From Clostridia bacterium (GTDB lineage: Bacteria; Bacillota; Clostridia; Oscillospirales; CAG-382), in the NCBI GenBank assembly GCA_017938055.1, contig JAGBCG010000101.1, forward strand, positions 1 to 7,403: 7,403 nucleotides of DNA. The letters are read 5' to 3'. This document shows positions 1 through 5,991 of the stretch, one piece after another. Positions within the stretch are counted from its first letter, which is position 1; every line of letters starts with the position of its first letter. The notes beneath the pieces were generated by a model that did no database searches, had not been told where the DNA came from, and saw nothing but the letters and a program-made list of their open reading frames with translations. Position numbers and translations under genes: made by a program.

Positions 1-747
1 AATGTAAGTGATGAGCAGGTAAAATATACAGAGAATGTACACGTGTCCGAAGAAAAAAAGCCGGCACTTCTAAAGACAAAAATAACAACTGTAAATGATG
101 AAATAACACCTGAATGTGAATCTGAAACAGAATATGGCACAGATGGCGGAGTATATTACGACCTAGAAGCTCCTATAGGCTACAATTTGTTGACAGATGA
201 TGATGTGCCGCAACAATCAGAGGAAAATGGTATAAATCACTATGTTGACGATGCAGATGAGGCAGATATGACAAAGGAACTTTACAAAGAACAGCCTGTA
301 AAGTATCTGATTTCACCCAAAGAAGCTAATATTGAGGAATCACAAAAGCCGTTGTCTGACCAGTCGGCTATGGAAGAGTCGTCAGCAACGAACACTGCAA
401 GCGACAGTGGAATATCCGGTGGCTCAGGAATACTGATGCGTGAAAATATCGCCACAACGGATAGCTATGAGAAAACGAATAATTACGAGGAGAAGTATTC
501 AGATACATTTCTTGTGTTTGATGGCATTGTTTTTCTGACGGGTGATGAAAATATACACAAAAATGTTGAAATTGCAAATTCAAGGCTTGCTGAATTGTAC
601 GGAGAGGGATACTATGTAATTTCCGCTTTCTGCCTTGAAAATAACGGCTGGAACGGAAATTCGTTCTTTACTGATTATGCACCGGATATGACATACTCAT
701 ATTTGATGTCACTTCGTGGTGCGTGTGCAACAATAACAGAAGAATAA
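1..747 (+). CDS. Acidic protein of unknown function, 5'-truncated by window edge
   Basis: I do not recognise this protein. The frame is open from base 1, giving 248 visible residues before the TAA at 745-747. A GTG at 43 is the first possible start inside the window, but no clear Shine-Dalgarno precedes it, so I read the gene as beginning upstream. The first two thirds are hydrophilic and rich in Asp, Glu, Ser, Thr and Asn, with short acidic runs such as ESETEYG and DDADEAD and a Ser/Gly stretch (SGISGGSG); this looks disordered. The last ~85 residues are more ordered, with the hydrophobic run FLVFDGIVFLTG and aromatic-rich patches (EGYYVISAFCLENNGW, TYSYLMSLRG), so a small folded C-terminal domain is likely. 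No membrane segment, metal motif or catalytic signature is visible. A hairpin starts 16 nt after the stop codon. Function cannot be assigned. Confidence 0.75.
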   Translation, partial: NVSDEQVKYTENVHVSEEKKPALLKTKITTVNDEITPECESETEYGTDGGVYYDLEAPIGYNLLTDDDVPQQSEENGINHYVDDADEADMTKELYKEQPVKYLISPKEANIEESQKPLSDQSAMEESSATNTASDSGISGGSGILMRENIATTDSYEKTNNYEEKYSDTFLVFDGIVFLTGDENIHKNVEIANSRLAELYGEGYYVISAFCLENNGWNGNSFFTDYAPDMTYSYLMSLRGACATITEE

Positions 748-763
748 GTAAATAAAAGTTAAA

Positions 764-795
764 GGGGTTGTAGCAAAATAATTTGTTACAACCCC
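764..795. terminator. 14-bp stem-loop in convergent intergenic region
   Basis: Positions 764-777 (GGGGTTGTAGCAAA) pair with 782-795 around the 4-nt loop ATAA, with one G-U pair in the + transcript. It begins 16 nt after the stop of the acidic protein gene. The + strand 3' flank (AAACATATAC) has no T tract. Read on the - strand the hairpin is followed by TTTAACTTTTATTT, a loose U-rich tail, although the G-U pair becomes an A-C mismatch there. It could therefore end the minus-strand ybaK-hydrolase transcript after a 3' UTR of about 145 nt, or act in both directions. The stem is clear; the direction is inferred. Confidence 0.6.
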
Positions 796-820
796 AAACA
801 TATACAAAACGCAGAAATAC

Positions 821-892
821 TCGTAGGGGACGATGCACCCCAAGAGTACTTCCTCGCTTCGCTCACGGCACCCACATCGTCCCGCTTTTTTT
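821..892 (+). terminator. Long-loop inverted repeat followed by T7; repeat-like intergenic element
   Basis: GGGACGATG at 827-835 is an exact inverted repeat of CATCGTCCC at 875-883. It is followed by GC and seven T residues (886-892), the layout of a rho-independent terminator for + strand transcription. The 39-nt loop is unusually long and holds a direct repeat GCACCC (835-840 and 868-873). The block is clearly GC-richer than its A/T-rich surroundings. From general familiarity it resembles interspersed intergenic repeats of the form GTAGGGG...CCCCG common in Clostridia, but copy number cannot be judged from one copy. It probably terminates the acidic-protein transcript. Confidence 0.5.
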
Positions 893-938
893 GTGCAATT
901 TGCAAATTTTGCTACTGCTTTTTTTGTATTTAGGTGAT

Positions 939-1868
939 TCAGTTTAATACTAATGCTGCAAATTCATCAAGTGCTTTTTCGTACTGTGGTGTGTCAAAAA
1001 AGTACGCAAAGGCATGACCGGCATTTTCCACGGAAACAAATTTTTTTGGACCATTGTAGCTCTCATAAAGCTCTTTTCCCATTTGGTAAGGAACAAATCT
1101 GTCGTCGTCACCATGAATAAAGAGGATGGGAAGCTTTGTATGCTTTATAGCTTCCATCGGACTTGCTTTTTCAATGTCGGTAAAAGCAAAAATAAGTGCT
1201 GATAAACGAATAAAGGGATATATAAATTTCGGGTTGAATCCTCGCTCTGAGGCGACCTTTTTAATAATGTCACACGGTGTTGTATACGGACAGTCAGCAA
1301 TTATGCCTACAACATTATGCGGCAGGTCAAGCTGCGATGCCATAAGCACTGTTGCAGCACCCATTGAAATGCCCGAAAGAATAATTTTAACGTTTTTGCC
1401 GTATAGCTTTATAATAAGATTTATCCAGCATAATACATCGTAACGCTCTTTTATACCAAAGGTAATGGTGTTTGACTTGCTGTTTTCGTGTGCTCTCTGG
1501 TCGGGGAGAAGCACAGTTTTTCCTTTTTTAAACCAATAAAATGAGCTGCCGCAAAAATCTTTTATTGCATGCCCTCTGTAACCGTGCATCTGTATAATGA
1601 CGGTGCTTGTGTCGTTTGCCTCATATAGACGAGAAAAAAGCTTTTTGCCGTCGGTGGAGGTGGTTGAGAGGGACTTGTAGGGCTTTGCATCAAGCTCATC
1701 AAGCCTTTGAAGAATACTTTGTCGTACACCGTCAAACTGGTGTGAACGGTATAATGTACGCTTTGTTTTTAGAATTTTAGGAAGCCTTGCAAAAACTGTA
1801 AGGAAGATACAAAACAGCAATATAAGAAAGAGAATAAATAAGAGTAAAATGGTAATCAGTATAGTCAT
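939..1868 (-). CDS. Membrane-anchored alpha/beta hydrolase (S33-like)
   Basis: A 309-residue serine hydrolase of the alpha/beta fold, of the kind annotated as alpha/beta hydrolase or S33-type serine aminopeptidase. Residues 3-28 form one strongly hydrophobic segment without a signal-peptidase-like site, followed by basic residues (KILKTKR), so it is likely an N-terminal anchor. The HGYRGH motif (95-100) is the expected oxyanion-hole region. The nucleophile elbow is GISMG (166-170) with Ser168. The acid is probably Asp256 in HGDDDRFVP (252-260), and the histidine His285 in AGHAF. The triad is thus complete and in the usual order. The substrate cannot be inferred; esterase, acyltransferase or peptidase activities all occur in the family. 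The ATG lies 6 nt after the ybaK stop with only a weak ribosome binding site, suggesting translational coupling in a two-gene operon. The gene ends with TGA at 939-941. Confidence 0.9.
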   Translation of the reverse strand: MTILITILLLFILFLILLFCIFLTVFARLPKILKTKRTLYRSHQFDGVRQSILQRLDELDAKPYKSLSTTSTDGKKLFSRLYEANDTSTVIIQMHGYRGHAIKDFCGSSFYWFKKGKTVLLPDQRAHENSKSNTITFGIKERYDVLCWINLIIKLYGKNVKIILSGISMGAATVLMASQLDLPHNVVGIIADCPYTTPCDIIKKVASERGFNPKFIYPFIRLSALIFAFTDIEKASPMEAIKHTKLPILFIHGDDDRFVPYQMGKELYESYNGPKKFVSVENAGHAFAYFFDTPQYEKALDEFAALVLN

Positions 1869-1874
1869 AGTACT

Positions 1875-2345
1875 TTACACCGTAAGATCTGCGGTTACTC
1901 CTTTCACAACTTTTATAAGATCTGTGGCAGATAATAAAAGCTGACAGCCCCTTGCTCCTGCACTCACCGTGATTTTGTCCCATAAAAGACAACTTTCGTC
2001 AATATAGGTGGGATATAGCTTCTTCATGCCGATAGGACTGCAGCCGCCTCGTATGTAGCCTGTGTTTGCAAGCAAATCCTTAACTGCTATAAGCTCAATT
2101 CTCTTGTCGCCCGTAACTCTTGCACACTTTTTAAGGTCAAGCTCAAAGGCACATGGAATACAGAAAACCACAATTCCGTTTTTATCTCCCTTTGCTGTGA
2201 TTGTCTTGAAAACAATGTCGGGGTCAAGACCGATTTGCTCAGCAATATGAACGCCTGTAAGATTGTTTTCGTCAACAGGATATTCGTAAGGTGTGTATTG
2301 AATTTTTTCCTTGTCAAGAATTCTCATGGCATTGGTTTTAATCAT
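1875..2345 (-). CDS. ybaK: YbaK/EbsC-type Cys-tRNA(Pro)/Cys-tRNA(Cys) deacylase
   Basis: A 156-residue single-domain protein of the YbaK/ProX aminoacyl-tRNA editing family, of normal length. In characterised members it hydrolyses cysteine mischarged onto tRNA(Pro) by prolyl-tRNA synthetase, acting in trans in the cytoplasm. Diagnostic features are VFKTI, with Lys47 at the place of the conserved active-site lysine, and GYIRGGCSPIGMKK (96-109), the most characteristic block of the family; both are intact. The ATG at 2343-2345 is preceded by AGAGGG about 5 nt upstream. It is the first gene of a minus-strand unit with the downstream hydrolase. A promoter with an extended -10 lies in the divergent region shared with hprK. 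Deacylase specificity is transferred from the family and not shown by the sequence alone. Confidence 0.93.
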   Translation of the reverse strand: MIKTNAMRILDKEKIQYTPYEYPVDENNLTGVHIAEQIGLDPDIVFKTITAKGDKNGIVVFCIPCAFELDLKKCARVTGDKRIELIAVKDLLANTGYIRGGCSPIGMKKLYPTYIDESCLLWDKITVSAGARGCQLLLSATDLIKVVKGVTADLTV

Positions 2346-2375
2346 AAAAACCCTCTTTTTCCTAATTTTACTCCG

Positions 2376-2404
2376 ATTTTAACACATATTCGTAAAAAAA
2401 ACAA
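2376..2404 (-). promoter_or_regulatory. Predicted promoter of the ybaK-hydrolase unit
   Basis: Reading the minus strand, TTGTTT (2404-2399), a 17-nt spacer and TAAAAT (2381-2376) form a vegetative-type promoter. TG one base before the -10 (2384-2383) gives an extended -10 that offsets the weak -35. The predicted start near 2369 leaves a leader of roughly 25 nt before the ybaK ATG, enough for its AGAGGG ribosome binding site. Confidence 0.5.
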
Positions 2405-2432
2405 TTTTTTTCTGTAAAAAATCATATTGTAC

Positions 2433-2461
2433 TTGAATTTTTGAGTTTTATAGTCTATAAT
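2433..2461 (+). promoter_or_regulatory. Predicted promoter of hprK
   Basis: TTGAAT (2433-2438), a 17-nt spacer and a perfect TATAAT (2456-2461) make a strong sigma-A-type promoter. A/T tracts just upstream (2393-2420) could act as UP elements and are shared with the divergent ybaK promoter. Transcription from about 2468 would give a short leader of roughly 23 nt that just holds the ribosome binding site. I see no catabolite-responsive operator here. Confidence 0.75.
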
Positions 2462-2490
2462 ATAGTAAAATAGGGAAGTGGGGTGTTTTT

Positions 2491-3429
2491 ATGGAAAAGT
2501 ACAGCGTGGCTCTTAGCAGTATTGTGGAAGAACTGAAGTTGGAAAAAATATATGTTCCCGAAAATTTTGAGCAAATAATGGTTTATAAAAAAGAAGTAAA
2601 CCGTCCGGGACTCCAGCTTGCCGGCTTTTTTGACCATTACGACAATGAGAGAATACAGATAATGGGTAAGGTTGAATATCATTATCTGCTTGATATGACA
2701 AGCCAGGAAAGACAAAAACGCCTTGATGACTTTTTTGGAAAAGGAGTTACGGCACTTGTAATCAGCTCAAACCTTGAGGTTTTTCCTGAAGTTGTCAGCT
2801 CTGCTGAAAAGTATGTTGTGCCTGTGCTTCGCTCGGCAGATACAACATCCAATATAATGGGAGCACTTATAGCATCACTCAATGTAAGTCTTGCTGAGAG
2901 AATGACAAGACACGGTGTTTTTGTTGAGTGCTATGGTGAAGGTATTCTTATTCTGGGCGATAGCGGTATAGGCAAGAGCGAAGCGGCAATAGAGCTTGTA
3001 AAAAGAGGACACAGACTTATTGCGGACGATGCAGTTGAAATAAAGAAGGTGTCGGCAAAGACACTTGTAGGTTCTGCTCCTGAGCTTATCAGACACTATA
3101 TTGAACTGCGTGGAATAGGAATTGTAGACGTAAGAAGAATTTTCGGTATGGGCTCTGTAAAGCTTACGGAAAAGATAGATATGATTATAAATCTTGAGCT
3201 TTGGCAGCAGGGTAAGTTTTACGAAAGAGTGGGTATGGATACGGAATATACAAATATTATGGGTATTGATATTCCAACTACTACAATTCCCGTAAGACCG
3301 GGACGAAATCTTGCAGTTGTAATAGAAATTGCGGCAATGAATAATCGTCAGAAGAAGATGGGATATAATACGGCTGTGGAATTCAATAAAAAGCTTATGG
3401 GTCAGCTTTCTGACGACAGCGACAGATAG
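2491..3429 (+). CDS. hprK: HPr kinase/phosphorylase
   Basis: A 312-residue bifunctional enzyme that phosphorylates HPr of the phosphotransferase system on its regulatory serine and also removes that phosphate, the central step of carbon catabolite control in Firmicutes. Length and architecture are normal: an N-terminal domain (about 1-130) and a C-terminal kinase core. Conserved His141 lies in RMTRHGVFVE, the Walker A loop GDSGIGKS spans 156-163, and the acidic pair Asp179-Asp180 lies in LIADDAVEI. IELRGIGIVDV (204-214) and the C-terminal signature PVRPGRNLAVVIEIAAMNNR (267-286), followed by KKMGYNTA, are intact. The ATG at 2491 follows GGGGTG (2480-2485) at a 5-nt gap. A ROK glucokinase begins 47 nt downstream on the same strand with no terminator between them, suggesting co-transcription. 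The protein is cytoplasmic. In studied homologues fructose 1,6-bisphosphate favours the kinase reaction and inorganic phosphate the reverse. Confidence 0.97.
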   Translation: MEKYSVALSSIVEELKLEKIYVPENFEQIMVYKKEVNRPGLQLAGFFDHYDNERIQIMGKVEYHYLLDMTSQERQKRLDDFFGKGVTALVISSNLEVFPEVVSSAEKYVVPVLRSADTTSNIMGALIASLNVSLAERMTRHGVFVECYGEGILILGDSGIGKSEAAIELVKRGHRLIADDAVEIKKVSAKTLVGSAPELIRHYIELRGIGIVDVRRIFGMGSVKLTEKIDMIINLELWQQGKFYERVGMDTEYTNIMGIDIPTTTIPVRPGRNLAVVIEIAAMNNRQKKMGYNTAVEFNKKLMGQLSDDSDR

Positions 3430-3476
3430 TTATTAACAGGAAAATAAGAATAAAGATATATAAAGGAGATAGTATT

Positions 3477-4430
3477 ATGTACCGTATTGGTGTAGACCTT
3501 GGTGGAACAAATATAGCAGTAGGAATAGTTGACGGTGAAAATGGAAAAATGCTTGTGAAGGGAAGTGTTCCCACACTTGCAGAGCGTGATGGTGAAGAAA
3601 TTATAAAAGACATGGTTGCACTTTGCGAAAAGCTTATTGATGATGCAAAGCTGACAAAGGCAGATATTAAGTCGGTAGGTATTGCCGCACCCGGTTCTGC
3701 TGATTGTCAGAACGGAATTATACTTTATGCAAATAATCTCAGATTCAAGGATTTTCATATTGCAGACATTTTCCGTAAGTATTATGGTGATGTTAAAGTA
3801 TATGTAGAAAACGATGCAAATGCAGCGGCTATGGGCGAGGCGGCATACGGTGCATCAAAGGGCTGTAATGATTCCGTTATGATTACTCTCGGAACAGGTC
3901 TTGGCGGCGGAGCTATTGCAAACGGAAAGCTTGTTGTTGGCTTTAACTACAGCGGAAGTGAACTTGGACATACTGTTATCGAGGCTGACGGTCTTCCTTG
4001 CACCTGCGGACGTAAGGGCTGCTGGGAAGCATATTCCTCTGCAACAGGTCTTATAAATATGACGAAGAGAAAGCTTGACAAGACAGCCAAGGACGCCACA
4101 AAGATGTGGGAAATGGTTGAAAAAGACGGTAAGGTAAGCGGCAGAACCGCATTTGATGCAATGCGTCTTGGTGATAAAGCAGGTAAAGAGGTTGTTGATG
4201 AATATATCAAGTACCTTGCAGTGGGTATCAGCAATATGATTAACATTTTCCAGCCTGAAGTATTCGTAATCGGCGGCGGTGTTTGCAATGAAAAGGATTA
4301 TCTTGTAAAGCCTCTTATTGATATTGTAATGAAGGAACAGTACTACAAGGGCGATAAGAAAACTACAATAAAGGTTGCAGAGCTTGGTAACGATGCGGGT
4401 ATCATAGGTGCTGCAATGTTGGGTGAATAA
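3477..4430 (+). CDS. glcK: ROK-family glucokinase
   Basis: A 317-residue ROK-family sugar kinase, most likely ATP:glucose 6-phosphotransferase acting in the cytoplasm at the start of glycolysis. The N-terminal phosphate-1 motif is IGVDLGGTN (4-12). The predicted catalytic base is Asp113 in VENDANAAAMGEA, followed by the phosphate-2 loop ITLGTGLGGG (136-145). The ROK zinc site is complete, with ExGH (162-165) and CTCGRKGCWE (175-184), so His165, Cys175, Cys177 and Cys182 are the likely ligands. A C-terminal GGG motif (266-268) completes the adenosine region. There is no N-terminal helix-turn-helix, so it is an enzyme and not a ROK repressor. The ATG follows AAAGGAGAT at a 6-nt gap. It sits 47 nt after hprK and is closed by a hairpin terminator. 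Glucose is the best guess; another hexose or N-acetylhexosamine cannot be excluded. Confidence 0.92.
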   Translation: MYRIGVDLGGTNIAVGIVDGENGKMLVKGSVPTLAERDGEEIIKDMVALCEKLIDDAKLTKADIKSVGIAAPGSADCQNGIILYANNLRFKDFHIADIFRKYYGDVKVYVENDANAAAMGEAAYGASKGCNDSVMITLGTGLGGGAIANGKLVVGFNYSGSELGHTVIEADGLPCTCGRKGCWEAYSSATGLINMTKRKLDKTAKDATKMWEMVEKDGKVSGRTAFDAMRLGDKAGKEVVDEYIKYLAVGISNMINIFQPEVFVIGGGVCNEKDYLVKPLIDIVMKEQYYKGDKKTTIKVAELGNDAGIIGAAMLGE

Positions 4431-4451
4431 AACGCAAATCTTGCAAATTTC

Positions 4452-4504
4452 AGCGGGCAAATCTTGATATATCGGGGTTTGTCTGTTTTGTTTTGCATTT
4501 TTTT
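4452..4504 (+). terminator. Rho-independent terminator after glucokinase
   Basis: The stem pairs 4452-4466 with 4473-4487 around the loop ATATAT, 15 bp including several G-U pairs. It is followed by a T-rich run ending in T7 (4498-4504). Because many pairs are wobble pairs, the same DNA forms a much poorer hairpin in a minus-strand transcript, so this signal is directional. A copy of the arm sequence GCAAATCTTG (4457-4466) also occurs at 4434-4443. It separates the hprK-glucokinase unit from the aminotransferase gene. Confidence 0.85.
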
Positions 4505-4548
4505 GTTGTAGATTATGCAAAATGATTGTAAACAAATATAAAAAACTA

Positions 4549-4577
4549 TTGCATAAAGGGATGGATTTGAGTATAAT
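4549..4577 (+). promoter_or_regulatory. Predicted promoter of the aminotransferase gene
   Basis: TTGCAT (4549-4554), a 17-nt spacer and a perfect TATAAT (4572-4577) lie just downstream of the previous terminator. The predicted start near 4584 gives a leader of about 49 nt. The -35 is one arm of a 7-bp inverted repeat, TATGCAA (4514-4520) and TTGCATA (4549-4555), a possible operator. The leader can form a small hairpin (4591-4598 with 4604-4611, one mismatch) just before the ribosome binding site. Confidence 0.7.
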
Positions 4578-4632
4578 GTATCAGTATTATCCTGTGTGAG
4601 TAACAAACAGGTACGAAAGGACAATCCGATAT

Positions 4633-5916
4633 ATGAATTATTCTTCTATGAGCAAGGAGCAGCTCCTTGAACAAAAGGCAAAACTTGAAAAAGAATACGA
4701 CGGCTTTTTAAACAGCGGTCTTGAAATTAATATGACAAGAGGAAAACCGTGCGTGGAGCAGCTTGACCTTGCAGAAGGCATGTTAAAGGAAATTTCCAGT
4801 AACGAAGATTGCTTTACATCGAAAAAGTTCGATTGCAGAAACTATGGACTCGTTGATGGTCTTGATGATGCAAAAAGACTTTTTTCTCCCATTATCGGCG
4901 TGCCGTGGAATCAGATAATTGTGGGTGGTAACTCCAGCCTTAATCTGATGTATGATGCAATGGCAAGATGCATGCTTTATGGTGTTGCAGGAGGAAATGG
5001 CCCTTGGGTAAAGCAGGATAAGGTTAAGTTTTTGTGTCCTGTTCCGGGATATGACAGACATTTTGGCATCTGTGAAAGCCTTGGTATTGAAATGATTAAT
5101 GTACCTTTGCTGGGTGACGGACCGGATATGGATGTTGTTGAAGAGCTTATCAAGGACGAGGCGGTTAAGGGCATCTGGTGTGTTCCTAAGTACAGCAATC
5201 CTACAGGAACAACTTATTCAGATGAAACAGTAAAAAGACTTGCGGCAATGAAACCTGCTTCAAAGGATTTCAGAATTTTCTGGGATAATGCGTATGCTGT
5301 TCATGACCTGTATGAAGATAAAAAGGATGAGCTGATTCATATTCTTCCTGAATGTGAAAAGGCGGGTAATCCAAACTTGGTGTTCATCTTTGCTTCTACA
5401 TCAAAGATTTCTTATCCCGGTTCAGGAGTTTCATGTCTTGGTGCATCAGCAGAAAATATTGAGCATATTAAGAGCATTATGCAGATGCAGACAATCGGGC
5501 ATGATAAAATGAATATGCTTCGCCATGTAAAATTCTTTGGTGATGCAGAGGGTGTAAAGGCATTTATGAAGAAGCATGCGGATGTTTTAAGACCTAAGTT
5601 TGAAATTTGTATCGAAAAGCTCGAGGATGCCTTTTCTGAGTGCGGTGCAGCAACATGGACAAAGCCTCTTGGCGGATATTTTATCAGTCTTGATGTTCCA
5701 GAGGGGTGTGCAAAGGAAACTGTTGCAATGGCAAAAAAAGCGGGAGTTGTCTTGACTGACGCAGGTGCTACATTCCCATATCATAAAGACCCAAAAGACA
5801 GCAATATCAGAATTGCTCCATCGTTCCCGCCAGTTGAAGAGCTTGCAAAGGGAATGGACGTTCTGTGTGTGTGCGTCAAACTTTGTGCGGTAAATAAGCT
5901 TCTTGAAAATAAATAA
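4633..5916 (+). CDS. PLP-dependent aminotransferase, probable class Ic aspartate aminotransferase
   Basis: A 427-residue fold-type I aminotransferase. The N-terminal block EINMTRGKPCVEQLDL (31-46) and overall layout fit the aspartate aminotransferase subgroup typified by mycobacterial Rv3722c (Pfam Asp_aminotransf), not the usual AspC type. It would interconvert aspartate and 2-oxoglutarate with oxaloacetate and glutamate, using pyridoxal phosphate in the cytoplasm. Visible active-site elements are the phosphate-binding GGNSS (98-102), the ring-stacking candidate Tyr140 in PVPGYDRHF, Asn189 in YSNPTGTTYS, Asp218 and Tyr221 in FWDNAY, the Schiff-base Lys258 in STSKISYPGSG, and the carboxylate-binding Arg393 in NIRIAPS. 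All key residues are present. The ATG at 4633 follows AAAGGA (4616-4621) at an 11-nt gap, slightly long; Met6 (4648) has a poorer upstream context. It has its own promoter, and no terminator separates it from yajC 75 nt downstream. Aspartate as substrate is inferred from family resemblance. Confidence 0.88.
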   Translation: MNYSSMSKEQLLEQKAKLEKEYDGFLNSGLEINMTRGKPCVEQLDLAEGMLKEISSNEDCFTSKKFDCRNYGLVDGLDDAKRLFSPIIGVPWNQIIVGGNSSLNLMYDAMARCMLYGVAGGNGPWVKQDKVKFLCPVPGYDRHFGICESLGIEMINVPLLGDGPDMDVVEELIKDEAVKGIWCVPKYSNPTGTTYSDETVKRLAAMKPASKDFRIFWDNAYAVHDLYEDKKDELIHILPECEKAGNPNLVFIFASTSKISYPGSGVSCLGASAENIEHIKSIMQMQTIGHDKMNMLRHVKFFGDAEGVKAFMKKHADVLRPKFEICIEKLEDAFSECGAATWTKPLGGYFISLDVPEGCAKETVAMAKKAGVVLTDAGATFPYHKDPKDSNIRIAPSFPPVEELAKGMDVLCVCVKLCAVNKLLENK

Positions 5917-5938
5917 TTTATGCTGAATTAATATGTAA

Positions 5939-5969
5939 TTCACATAATAAGGTTATACTTTATTAAAAT
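5939..5969 (+). promoter_or_regulatory. Weak candidate promoter before yajC
   Basis: TTCACA (5939-5944) matches the -35 consensus at five of six bases, but TAAAAT (5964-5969) is 19 nt away, a long spacer. The implied transcript start would be almost at the yajC ribosome binding site. TATACT (5954-5959) is an alternative -10 without a good -35. Co-transcription from the aminotransferase promoter is equally likely. Confidence 0.25.
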
Positions 5970-5991
5970 TGTAAGTGAAAGGTTGACAGCA

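Noticed and set aside
43..45. GTG at 43 as the true start of the first gene
   Set aside because: No Shine-Dalgarno precedes it and the frame stays open to the window edge, so a start upstream of the window is more likely.
897..908. 12-bp perfect palindrome AATTTGCAAATT
   Set aside because: Only A/T-rich with a GC centre, not near a promoter, and of a kind expected by chance in this spacer; no support as an operator.
3855..4535. Long minus-strand open frame of 226 codons across the glucokinase gene
   Set aside because: It lies antisense to a complete, motif-rich ROK kinase, has Cys/His/Thr-rich composition typical of a shadow frame, and has no ribosome binding site or recognisable domain.
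4528..4542. TGTAAACAAATA resembling a catabolite-responsive element
   Set aside because: It lacks the central CG and the symmetry of a cre site.
5865..5876. Short TG repeat near the end of the aminotransferase gene
   Set aside because: Only a few dinucleotide units within coding sequence in an intact frame; no sign of phase variation.
5924..5942. Hairpin TGAATTA / TAATTCA after the aminotransferase stop
   Set aside because: The stem is almost pure A/T, only 7 bp, and has no T tract, so it is not a credible terminator.
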